Positions 1-5,180 of a DNA stretch of 6,700 nucleotides are shown piece by piece. The notes under the pieces were generated by a model. That model was not told where the DNA came from and did no database searches. It saw only the letters and a program-made list of their open reading frames with translations. The position numbers and the translations under genes were made by a program. Numbering within the stretch: position 1 is the first letter of the stretch; each line of letters begins with the position of its first letter. The DNA comes from JAVWGW01 sp036655915 (lineage in GTDB: Bacteria > Actinomycetota > Coriobacteriia > Coriobacteriales > Eggerthellaceae), in assembly GCA_036655915.1 (NCBI GenBank), contig JAVVPE010000066.1:1-6700 (forward strand), written 5' to 3'.

Positions 1-2
1 GT

Positions 3-299
3 ATCGCTCGCTACCGGATGCTGGCGCAAATTGGCTGCGACCGCCGCATGCTTTCGCGTTCGCTGATGGCTCAGGTGCTTATTTATTTTCTCACGCCGCT
101 GGGCTTGGCAATTGCCCATGCAGCCTGCGCCATCAGCGTCATATCAAACTCGTTGTTTCAAAACCTCGGTGTTTCAATCGTGGGTCCCGTCATCATGACG
201 GTGGTGCTGGTGGTTGTGGTGTACGGCAGCTATTTGCTGGTAACGTATTTCGCCGCACGCGGCATCATTCGCCAAGCGCTGGGCAAGGCTCTTTCCTAG
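3..299 (+). CDS. FtsX-like ABC transporter permease, C-terminal end (partial)
   Basis: The frame is open from the left edge (first full codon at base 3) and stops with TAG at 297-299, so only the last 98 residues are visible. It begins with a basic stretch ending RYRMLAQIGCDRR. A hydrophobic helix with the sequence YFLTPLGLAIAHAACAI follows, then a second long helix (about residues 60-85, rich in V, I, L and Y) and a short basic tail. The order is typical of the C-terminus of FtsX/MacB/BceB-type permeases: a cytoplasmic 'RY-x-L-x-x-IG' coupling segment, a helix with a 'PLxLAxxH' motif, and a last transmembrane helix. Such membrane subunits work with an ATPase in lipoprotein export, peptide sensing or antimicrobial-peptide resistance. 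The substrate cannot be told from this piece, and the ATPase gene is presumably upstream, outside the window. Confidence 0.8.
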   Translation: MARYRMLAQIGCDRRMLSRSLMAQVLIYFLTPLGLAIAHAACAISVISNSLFQNLGVSIVGPVIMTVVLVVVVYGSYLLVTYFAARGIIRQALGKALS

Positions 300-321
300 C
301 ACGCCCTCGCACCTGTGAATT

Positions 322-335
322 CTTTTGGGGAAAAG
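322..335. repeat. Small perfect inverted repeat CTTTT-gggg-AAAAG
   Basis: CTTTT (322-326) and AAAAG (331-335) are perfect inverted copies around GGGG. This dyad shares its right arm with the larger hairpin at 332-373, so the two would exclude each other in RNA. On the minus strand it gives a short T-run after the larger hairpin, which would suit a terminator read leftwards. Its role is unknown. Confidence 0.4.
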
Positions 336-373
336 TGGTGAATGTCGTCGTGCGCGATGGCATTCACCTCTTT
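332..373. repeat. Long near-perfect hairpin between permease gene and ygbA-like gene
   Basis: Bases 332-350 pair with 355-373 around the 4-base loop TGCG. Of 19 opposed positions, 16 are Watson-Crick pairs, two are G-T pairs (345/360, 347/358) and one is a T-T mismatch (336/369). The strongest block is GGTGAATG (337-344) against CATTCACC (361-368). The outer arms AAAG and CTTT resemble the A- and T-tracts of an intrinsic terminator, although the rightward T-run is only three bases. It could terminate the permease gene, act in both directions, serve as an operator for the next gene, or be one copy of a dispersed REP-like palindrome. Confidence 0.65.
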
Positions 374-392
374 GCTGCGTTAGGCTTAGGCC

Positions 393-833
393 ATGGCAGA
401 AATCACAAAAAATACCCCGCAAGAAACCGCGCAAGATACCCCGCAAGGTGTCGTGCAAGGTAGCGCGAAATCGACCGCGAAGTCGACCGCGCAAGATACC
501 CCGAAAGCGGCGCGCCGCCGCCAGCGCGAAAAGAAAACCGTTTCCCAAATGGTGGCGCTGCATTGCGCTGGCAAGCACGAAGCCGCCACGCGCACCGCCG
601 TGGCCTACTGCGGCCAGCCGCTGTGCCCCGATTGCGCGCGCCTCGATGCCTACGTGGTGCAACGCACCGAAAAATGCCGCAAAATGGAAGTAAAAACCTC
701 ATGCGCAGCGTGCGAAAACCACTGCTACAACCCTACTGCGCAAGAAGAAATCCGCGCCATCATGCGCTACTCAGGCCCGCGTATGCTCACCACCCATCCC
801 GTAGCCGCCCTCCGCCACCTCCTACACATCTAG
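393..833 (+). CDS. YgbA-like 'nitrous oxide-stimulated promoter' family protein
   Basis: This is a 146-residue soluble protein. From about residue 45 it matches the YgbA/nitrous oxide-stimulated promoter family: a REKKTVSQM start, CPDC (78-81), a second cysteine cluster C104-x2-C107-x3-C111 with H110, and the hallmark RYSGPRM (125-131) followed by HPVAALRHLL at the end. Eight cysteines and the CxxC spacing suggest bound metal. The enterobacterial relative ygbA belongs to the NsrR nitric-oxide regulon and is linked to nitrosative stress; its biochemical role is not settled. Residues 1-44 are an odd extension rich in Q, T, A, K and S with repeated AQDTPQG/KSTA units. TAG at 387-389 blocks any upstream in-frame start, so ATG 393 is the first possible start, with only a weak AGG before it. 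A start nearer the family core, such as M53, cannot be excluded. The gene ends 4 bases from the convergent abi gene. Confidence 0.8.
   Translation: MAEITKNTPQETAQDTPQGVVQGSAKSTAKSTAQDTPKAARRRQREKKTVSQMVALHCAGKHEAATRTAVAYCGQPLCPDCARLDAYVVQRTEKCRKMEVKTSCAACENHCYNPTAQEEIRAIMRYSGPRMLTTHPVAALRHLLHI
426..503 (+). repeat. Direct repeats inside the 5' end of the ygbA-like gene
   Basis: The 18-mer ACCGCGCAAGATACCCCG occurs perfectly at 426-443 and 486-503, exactly 60 bases (20 codons) apart. A related ATACCCCGCAAG copy lies just upstream at 412-423, and GAAATCGACCGC/GAAGTCGACCGC copies lie between. All are in frame and encode TAQDTP and KST(A) units, which points to growth of the extension by in-frame duplication. 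Confidence 0.75.
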
Positions 834-837
834 CCCC

Positions 838-1929
838 TTAGCCTCCATCCCTGTACTTACTCGTGATATTTGCATCTATCCCCGCACAGCCGCATAACTT
901 TTTTACCCATGGCGGCATTTCGTCACCAGGCCGCCCATCCTCAAACCCGAGCAGCCAGGCAAGGGGGAAGGGGGGCAGCTCTATTGCTCTGCGCAGGGCG
1001 CATATCATAGGGATGTTCAAATCCCTCATGCCTTTCTTGAATAGGCTAGACAATACTGCGAATTGGCAGAAGGTTGTTCGGTTATCGATACCCCCAAGCA
1101 CCTTTTGCCGCATGGGAGGTTTCGGGATGGCTCTACCATAAAGGATGCCTTGGTGCGCACATTCGTTTCGCACAAACGACAGCGAGTGAACCCAGCTTGT
1201 TAGAATACGCGAATCAAAGCCGAAGAAGTCACAGACGGAATCTCTCGCCCGCCCCGCCGCCATGTTCTTGAACACCTTCGACAGCATACCAAGTGGCATC
1301 AACTCGACCGCCGCCCACACGGGAAGCTCCCCGTACTTTTGCATGTTATGTACAACAAACGATGCCCCAGCCCTCTGTTTGCGGTCGCGCTCAATACGGT
1401 ATCGCCGCACCATTTCCTGATGTTCAGCATTGTTTTTGAACGCTTCCTTGACAAGGTGCGCAAACTCTCCGAACTGATAGGCCAGGCCATGCGCCACTTG
1501 CGTTCTAAAAGCCATCTCAAAGTAGGAAATGTACTCAAAGAGGATGGATTGAACCATCATGTCGAATACGTAGGCGTTGTATAGCGCAGCAAGTGACACG
1601 GACGACCCCATCACCTTGTTGACTGCTGGAAGATAGGCATTGAGATGATAGTAGCCAACGCGGGCAAGAACAGCGCGCGCCGTCGATTCATCACCAACAT
1701 AGACACCTTTTTCGGCAAGATGCGCAACTAATTCCCTATATTCAAGAAATGGCTTTGGAGGTATTTTCGGCTGAAATCCGCCTAGAAATGAATAGTCCGG
1801 GGCTTTTGCACATCGCTGAGAGGTGTCCCCGGAACTGTCATGAACTATCATACCCAATGCACCAGGATTGTCAAATTCGATCGGGTACGAGCCGAACCCA
1901 AAACACAGAGGACTGCTTCCAAACGTCAC
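838..1929 (-). CDS. Abi_2 (AbiD/AbiF-type) abortive infection protein with HEPN RNase motif
   Basis: The 363-residue protein matches the Abi_2/AbiD-AbiF family from about residue 58: KPFLEYRELVAHLAEKGV, then GYYHLNAYLP (92-101), the YFEMAFR helix (136-142), and RNECAHQGILYGR (254-266). R254-x4-H259 is the HEPN ribonuclease motif. R142-x4-H147 (RTQVAH) is a second match. Family members are toxins that block growth on phage infection, and AbiF relatives have been described with an RNA antitoxin. Residues 1-55 are an extension outside the family core. The GTG start at 1929 is supported by GGGAGGTG at 1944-1937, spaced by 7 bases. The extended -10 at 1982-1977 and the overlapping LexA-type box point to SOS control. 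The gene is divergent from uvrA and convergent with the ygbA-like gene, and it looks more AT-rich than either, which suggests acquisition. Family assignment is firm; toxicity and targets are inferred. Confidence 0.88.
   Translation of the reverse strand: MTFGSSPLCFGFGSYPIEFDNPGALGMIVHDSSGDTSQRCAKAPDYSFLGGFQPKIPPKPFLEYRELVAHLAEKGVYVGDESTARAVLARVGYYHLNAYLPAVNKVMGSSVSLAALYNAYVFDMMVQSILFEYISYFEMAFRTQVAHGLAYQFGEFAHLVKEAFKNNAEHQEMVRRYRIERDRKQRAGASFVVHNMQKYGELPVWAAVELMPLGMLSKVFKNMAAGRARDSVCDFFGFDSRILTSWVHSLSFVRNECAHQGILYGRAIPKPPMRQKVLGGIDNRTTFCQFAVLSSLFKKGMRDLNIPMICALRRAIELPPFPLAWLLGFEDGRPGDEMPPWVKKLCGCAGIDANITSKYRDGG
1847..1874 (-). promoter_or_regulatory. Promoter-like pair inside the abi coding start
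   Basis: On the minus strand TTGACA (1874-1869), a 16-base spacer and TATGAT (1852-1847) match the sigma-70 consensus at 11 of 12 positions. The pair lies within codons 19-28 of abi. A transcript starting near 1840 would have no good in-frame start codon until well inside the conserved domain. It is therefore either a chance match or a source of a shortened or noncoding transcript. Confidence 0.3.
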
Positions 1930-1936
1930 TGCTATT

Positions 1937-1944
1937 CACCTCCC
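1937..1944 (-). promoter_or_regulatory. Strong Shine-Dalgarno of abi
   Basis: GGGAGGTG reads 1944 to 1937 on the minus strand, seven bases before GTG at 1929. It fixes the GTG as the start in preference to the internal ATG at codon 27. Confidence 0.8.
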
Positions 1945-1976
1945 TCGAAAAATTCCCTACTTGTTCTACAGGAATG

Positions 1977-1985
1977 ATTATACCA
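1977..1985 (-). promoter_or_regulatory. Extended -10 promoter of abi
   Basis: On the minus strand the sequence is TGGTATAAT: a consensus TATAAT (1982-1977) with the TG of an extended -10. The -35 is weak. CGAACA at 2006-2001, with an 18-base spacer, is the best match and lies inside the LexA-type box. Transcription would start near 1970, giving a leader of about 40 bases before the GTG start. Confidence 0.7.
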
Positions 1986-1992
1986 TACAAAA

Positions 1993-2006
1993 CGAACTTA
2001 TGTTCG
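1993..2006. promoter_or_regulatory. LexA/SOS box over the abi promoter
   Basis: CGAACTTATGTTCG is a perfect inverted repeat, CGAAC-N4-GTTCG. It matches the LexA (DinR) operator core of Gram-positive bacteria and actinobacteria (CGAAC-N4-GTTCG type). It begins 10 bases upstream of the abi -10 and covers its -35 region, so bound LexA should block abi. The candidate rightward promoter is more than 40 bases away, so direct control of uvrA from this site is less likely. Confidence 0.65.
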
Positions 2007-2015
2007 CCTAATGGC

Positions 2016-2040
2016 AAAGCGCTTTACATCTTCCTAGATG
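2016..2040. repeat. Palindrome AAAGCGCTTT plus adjacent hairpin CATCT-tcct-AGATG
   Basis: AAAGCGCTTT (2016-2025) is a perfect 10-bp palindrome. Immediately after it, CATCT (2027-2031) and AGATG (2036-2040) form a perfect 5-bp stem with a 4-base loop. Both lie between the LexA-type box and the rightward promoter. They could be binding sites for a further regulator or structured RNA, but no known motif was recognised. Confidence 0.45.
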
Positions 2041-2051
2041 AATCAAAGAGT

Positions 2052-2080
2052 TTTACGACGCAGGGTATGATGGCTATAGT
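2052..2080 (+). promoter_or_regulatory. Candidate rightward promoter (uvrA and/or small RNA)
   Basis: TTTACG (2052-2057, 4 of 6 matches), a 17-base spacer and TATAGT (2075-2080, 5 of 6) form a reasonable sigma-70 promoter with a start near 2087. It drives towards uvrA with a leader of about 146 bases, interrupted by the terminator-like hairpin at 2147-2173. The -10 overlaps the left arm of the 10-bp inverted repeat at 2078-2087. Confidence 0.5.
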
Positions 2081-2133
2081 TTGTTCGTCAGAATATACAC
2101 ATCTAGCCCCCCGCACCGCCAACCGAACAAACT
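2078..2133. repeat. 10-bp perfect inverted repeat AGTTTGTTCG / CGAACAAACT
   Basis: AGTTTGTTCG at 2078-2087 and CGAACAAACT at 2124-2133 are perfect inverted copies with a 36-base spacer. The left arm covers the end of the -10 and the likely start site of the rightward promoter; the right arm lies in the transcribed region. Each arm contains a GTTCG/CGAAC half-site like that of the LexA-type box, but the orientation and spacing are not those of a LexA dimer site. Confidence 0.6.
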
Positions 2134-2173
2134 GTGCACATACTTTGAACGCCCTGGTTCTGGGGTGTTTTTT
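2087..2173 (+). ncRNA. Candidate small RNA between abi and uvrA
   Basis: The boundaries are inferred from the promoter at 2052-2080 and the terminator-like hairpin at 2147-2173, giving an RNA of about 87 nt. It has no convincing reading frame. It contains a C-rich run (2106-2112), the self-complementary TGTGCACA (2133-2140) and the 3' hairpin. CCGCCAA at 2116-2122 could also pair with TTGGCGG at 2172-2178, closing an outer stem around the terminator hairpin. It may be an RNA antitoxin for the neighbouring Abi protein, since AbiF-type toxins are reported to work with a noncoding RNA. It may equally be an attenuator leader of uvrA. No sequence match to a known RNA family was recognised. Confidence 0.33.
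2147..2173 (+). terminator. Terminator-like hairpin upstream of uvrA
   Basis: CGCCC (2150-2154) pairs with GGGTG (2163-2167, one G-U) around an 8-base loop. Six T's (2168-2173) follow at once. The stem can be extended by A-T pairs at 2148-2149/2168-2169 and a G-U at 2147/2170. An alternative small stem GAAC/GTTC (2147-2150/2157-2160) overlaps it. The location, about 60 bases before the uvrA start, means either that an RNA ends here or that uvrA is attenuated. Confidence 0.45.
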
Positions 2174-2195
2174 GGCGGAAAAGGTTATCATAAAG

Positions 2196-2208
2196 GTTTC
2201 TAGGAAAC
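2196..2208. repeat. Dyad GTTTC-TAG-GAAAC in the uvrA leader
   Basis: GTTTC (2196-2200) and GAAAC (2204-2208) are perfect inverted copies around TAG, 25 bases before the uvrA start codon. It could be an operator half-site pair or a weak hairpin; no known motif was recognised. AAAGGTT is also repeated directly at 2180-2186 and 2192-2198. Confidence 0.35.
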
Positions 2209-2232
2209 TCGGGCGAAAAGAAGTAAGGGAAT

Positions 2233-5073
2233 ATGGCACAAAACGCAATCGTCATAAAAGGTGCACGCGAACACAACCTTAAAAATATCGATTTAAGCAT
2301 CCCGCGCGACAAGTTGGTCGTGATAACGGGGCTTTCGGGCTCGGGCAAATCAAGCCTGGCCTTCGACACCATCTATGCCGAAGGGCAGCGCCGCTATGTC
2401 GAAAGCCTTTCAAGCTATGCCCGCCAATTTTTGGGGCAGATGAACAAGCCCGATCTTGATAGCATCGATGGCCTTTCCCCGGCTGTTTCCATCGACCAAA
2501 AAACCACCAGCAAAAACCCGCGCTCCACGGTGGGCACCGTCACCGAAATCTACGATTATCTGCGCCTGCTGTTTGCGCGCGTGGGCATTCCTCATTGTCC
2601 GGAATGCGGGCGCGTCATCCGCAAGCAAACCACCGACCAGGTAACCGATGAAATCATCGCGCTGGGTGAAGGCGCAAAAAGCCTGATCATGGCACCGGTT
2701 GTTATCGGTCGCAAAGGCGAATTTACCAAGCTGTTTGCCGATCTGCAATCAGAAGGCTTCACGCGCGTGCGCGTCGATGGCATGGTGCACCGCCTTGATG
2801 GCGACCCGATCGAACTGAACAAGAAGTTCAAGCACACAATCGACGTGGTGGTCGACCGCGTAGTGCTCAAACAAAACGCGCAATCCCGCATAGCCGAAGC
2901 GGTTGAACTGGCAACGAAGCTTGCCGATGGCCGCGTGCTAGTGCACATCATCGCCGCCGACGGCGAAGCCGACAACACCACGACCGACCACCTGTTTTCC
3001 CTGGCGCTGGCCTGCCCCGAACACGGCCATTCCATCGACGAATTGCAGCCGCGCGATTTTTCCTTCAACGCGCCCTACGGTGCCTGCCCCGATTGCTTGG
3101 GCTTGGGCAGCCGCGAAGAAATTGACCCCAGCCTGATCGTGCCCGACCCGTCACTTTCCTTAAATGAAGGGGTCATCGCGCCTTTTACCACGGGCAACTA
3201 TTACCCGCAGGTGCTGCGCGCCGTGGCCAAGCACATGGGGGTCGATGCCGATACTGCCTGGGAAGATATGGCGCAAAATGTGCGCGACGCGCTGCTGTTT
3301 GGCATCAAAGGCGAAAAGGTGCGCGTCGATTACGTCACGGTTGATGGCCGCGAAACCTACTGGTTCGTTGATTGGGAAGGTGCCTGCGCCGCCGTCATGC
3401 ATCGCTACCAAGAATCCACTTCCGACACGCAGCGCGAACGCCTCGAAGAATATTTTGCCATCGTGCCTTGTCAAACCTGCGGGGGCAAGCGCCTCAAGCC
3501 CGAAATTCTGGCCGTTACCGTGGGCGGCAAAAACATCCACGAAGTGTGCGTCATGTCTGCCGCCGATTCGTGCCACTTCTTTGAAAACCTGCATTTTGAA
3601 GGCTCTGCCGAACAAATTGCCGGCCCCATCGTGAAGGAAATTAGGGAACGCCTGCGCTTTTTGGTCGATGTGGGCCTAGATTACCTTACGCTCGAACGCG
3701 CCACGGCCACGCTTTCAGGCGGCGAAGCCCAGCGCATTCGCCTGGCCACCCAAATTGGCGCCGGCCTGATGGGCGTGCTCTACATTTTGGACGAACCTTC
3801 TATTGGTCTGCATCAACGCGACAACGAACGCCTTATTGCCACGCTGGAACGCCTGCGCGATTTAGGCAATACCGTCATCGTGGTCGAACACGATGAAGAC
3901 ACCATCCTCAGTGCCGATTACGTGATAGACATGGGCCCGGGTGCCGGCGAACACGGCGGCCAAGTGGTGGCGGCCGGTACGCCCAAGCACATTTTGAAAG
4001 CGAAAAATTCCTATACGGCCGATTACCTAAGCGGTCGCAAAAAAATCGAGGTGCCCCAACAGCGCCGCGTGCCCAAGCGGGGCGCCATCAAGTTGATAGG
4101 CGCCACAGAAAACAACCTGAAAAATGTGTCCATCGATATTCCGCTGGGCGCGCTTACCGTGGTAACGGGTGTTTCGGGGTCGGGCAAAAGCTCGCTTATC
4201 ACCGACACGCTGGCCCCGGTGCTGGCAAACCGCGTGAATCGCGCGCGCCGTCGCACGGGCGCCTATGCCAAGCTAACGGGCGCAAACCTGTTGGACAAAG
4301 TTATCAACATCGATCAAAGCCCCATCGGCCGCACCCCGCGTTCAAACCCCGCAACCTACATTGGCCTGTGGGATGATATTCGCTCGCTGTTTGCCTCCAC
4401 CCAAGAATCCAAGGCGCACGGCTACGCGCCGGGGCGTTTTTCCTTCAATGTTTCGGGCGGCCGCTGCGAAGCGTGCAAGGGCGATGGCCAAATCAAAATA
4501 GAAATGCACTTTTTGCCCGATGTCTATGTGCCCTGCGAAGTCTGCGGCGGCAAGCGCTACAATCGCGAAACGCTCCAGGTTACCTATCGCGGCAAAAATG
4601 TCTACGATGTGTTGGAAATGACGGTTGATGAAGGCCTGGCCTTCTTTGAAAAAATTCCTTCACTCAAGCGCAAGCTGCAAACCTTACACGATGTAGGCTT
4701 GGGCTACATTCGCCTGGGCCAACCCGCCACCACGCTTTCCGGTGGGGAAGCGCAGCGCGTAAAACTTTCAAGTGAACTGCAAAAACGCCAAACCGGCAAG
4801 ACTTTTTACATCTTGGATGAACCCACAACCGGCCTGCATTTTGAAGATGTGCGCCAGCTGTTAATCGTGTTGCAGCGCCTGGTTGAACACGGCAACACCG
4901 TGCTTATCATCGAACACAACCTCGACGTTATCAAATGCGCCGATACCGTTATCGATTTGGGCCCCGAAGGCGGCAACCGGGGCGGCGAAATTGTTGCCGT
5001 TGGCACGCCGGAAGTTATAGCCGCCTGCGAAAAAAGCTACACGGGGCAATTTTTGCGCAAAATCGGGTTATAG
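2233..5073 (+). CDS. uvrA: UvrABC excinuclease subunit A (UvrA)
   Basis: This complete 946-residue protein has the usual UvrA length. UvrA dimers find bulky DNA lesions and load UvrB in nucleotide excision repair. First ATPase: Walker A GLSGSGKS (33-40), signature LSGGEAQ (494-500), Walker B LDEPS (519-523). Second ATPase: Walker A GVSGSGKS (646-653), signature LSGGEAQ (835-841), Walker B LDEPT (861-865). The insertion carrying HCPEC (121-125) lies in the UvrB-binding region. The C-terminal zinc finger is canonical, C745-x2-C748-x19-C768-x2-C771. The first finger reads C261-x2-H264 ... C285-x2-C288, with His in place of one Cys. Start ATG 2233 gives the normal N-terminus ahead of GAREHNLKNI; the AAGGGA Shine-Dalgarno is close to it. 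Regulation may involve the upstream terminator-like hairpin. Divergent from abi. Confidence 0.98.
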   Translation: MAQNAIVIKGAREHNLKNIDLSIPRDKLVVITGLSGSGKSSLAFDTIYAEGQRRYVESLSSYARQFLGQMNKPDLDSIDGLSPAVSIDQKTTSKNPRSTVGTVTEIYDYLRLLFARVGIPHCPECGRVIRKQTTDQVTDEIIALGEGAKSLIMAPVVIGRKGEFTKLFADLQSEGFTRVRVDGMVHRLDGDPIELNKKFKHTIDVVVDRVVLKQNAQSRIAEAVELATKLADGRVLVHIIAADGEADNTTTDHLFSLALACPEHGHSIDELQPRDFSFNAPYGACPDCLGLGSREEIDPSLIVPDPSLSLNEGVIAPFTTGNYYPQVLRAVAKHMGVDADTAWEDMAQNVRDALLFGIKGEKVRVDYVTVDGRETYWFVDWEGACAAVMHRYQESTSDTQRERLEEYFAIVPCQTCGGKRLKPEILAVTVGGKNIHEVCVMSAADSCHFFENLHFEGSAEQIAGPIVKEIRERLRFLVDVGLDYLTLERATATLSGGEAQRIRLATQIGAGLMGVLYILDEPSIGLHQRDNERLIATLERLRDLGNTVIVVEHDEDTILSADYVIDMGPGAGEHGGQVVAAGTPKHILKAKNSYTADYLSGRKKIEVPQQRRVPKRGAIKLIGATENNLKNVSIDIPLGALTVVTGVSGSGKSSLITDTLAPVLANRVNRARRRTGAYAKLTGANLLDKVINIDQSPIGRTPRSNPATYIGLWDDIRSLFASTQESKAHGYAPGRFSFNVSGGRCEACKGDGQIKIEMHFLPDVYVPCEVCGGKRYNRETLQVTYRGKNVYDVLEMTVDEGLAFFEKIPSLKRKLQTLHDVGLGYIRLGQPATTLSGGEAQRVKLSSELQKRQTGKTFYILDEPTTGLHFEDVRQLLIVLQRLVEHGNTVLIIEHNLDVIKCADTVIDLGPEGGNRGGEIVAVGTPEVIAACEKSYTGQFLRKIGL

Positions 5074-5087
5074 TACACCCACGTAAT

Positions 5088-5107
5088 AAGTGAAGTGAAG
5101 TGAAGTT
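5088..5107 (+). repeat. Pentanucleotide tandem repeat (AAGTG)3
   Basis: AAGTG is repeated three times at 5088-5102, followed by a degenerate fourth copy AAGTT (5103-5107). It lies 15 bases after the uvrA stop codon. Short tandem repeats of this kind can vary in copy number by slippage. Here it is upstream of the transporter gene but too far from its start to shift the reading frame. Confidence 0.6.
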
Positions 5108-5166
5108 GAAATAAAGCGCGTCTTTTAAGCAAGGGGCGCGCCGGGGCCGGCAACAACAAAAGCAGG

Positions 5167-5173
5167 GGGGAGG
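5167..5173 (+). promoter_or_regulatory. Shine-Dalgarno deciding the GTG start of the transporter fusion
   Basis: GGGGAGG ends seven bases before GTG 5181, ideal spacing. The in-frame ATG at 5193 would be 19 bases away, so GTG 5181 is chosen as the start. Confidence 0.75.
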
Positions 5174-5180
5174 CAACAAG

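Larger units (their letters stand above)
1930..2232. other. abi-uvrA divergent intergenic region
   Basis: These 303 bases separate two divergent genes and are clearly more AT-rich than the uvrA coding region. I found no convincing protein gene here. They hold the abi promoter and LexA-type box, a palindrome and hairpin (2016-2040), a rightward promoter (2052-2080), a 10-bp inverted repeat (2078-2133), the palindrome TGTGCACA (2133-2140), a rightward terminator-like hairpin (2147-2173), the dyad GTTTC-TAG-GAAAC (2196-2208), and the uvrA ribosome binding site. That is much more structure than a simple pair of divergent promoters needs. Confidence 0.7.
5074..5180. other. Spacer between uvrA and the transporter gene
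   Basis: The 107 bases hold a pentamer repeat, the palindrome GGCGCGCC (5135-5142) within a GC-rich patch, and the Shine-Dalgarno of the next gene. I see no hairpin followed by a T-run and no convincing -35/-10 pair. The transporter gene may therefore be read through from uvrA or use a promoter I cannot recognise. Confidence 0.5.

Noticed and set aside
174..662. Antisense open frame across the permease end and ygbA-like gene
   Set aside because: The translation is a run of R, G and F repeats produced by the duplicated codons and the palindrome on the other strand; it has no plausible start signal.
1993..2006. The LexA-type box as a direct repressor site of uvrA
   Set aside because: It lies more than 40 bases upstream of the best rightward -35, whereas it overlaps the abi promoter. 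No second well-spaced CGAAC-N4-GTTCG site was found near the uvrA promoter.
1749..2282. Plus-strand open frame from inside abi to inside uvrA
   Set aside because: It covers two real genes in the wrong frame or strand and shows no family resemblance or Shine-Dalgarno.
5115..5150. Terminator after uvrA
   Set aside because: The GC-rich patch with GGCGCGCC can form small stems but is followed by CAACAACAAA rather than a T-run, so it does not look like an intrinsic terminator.
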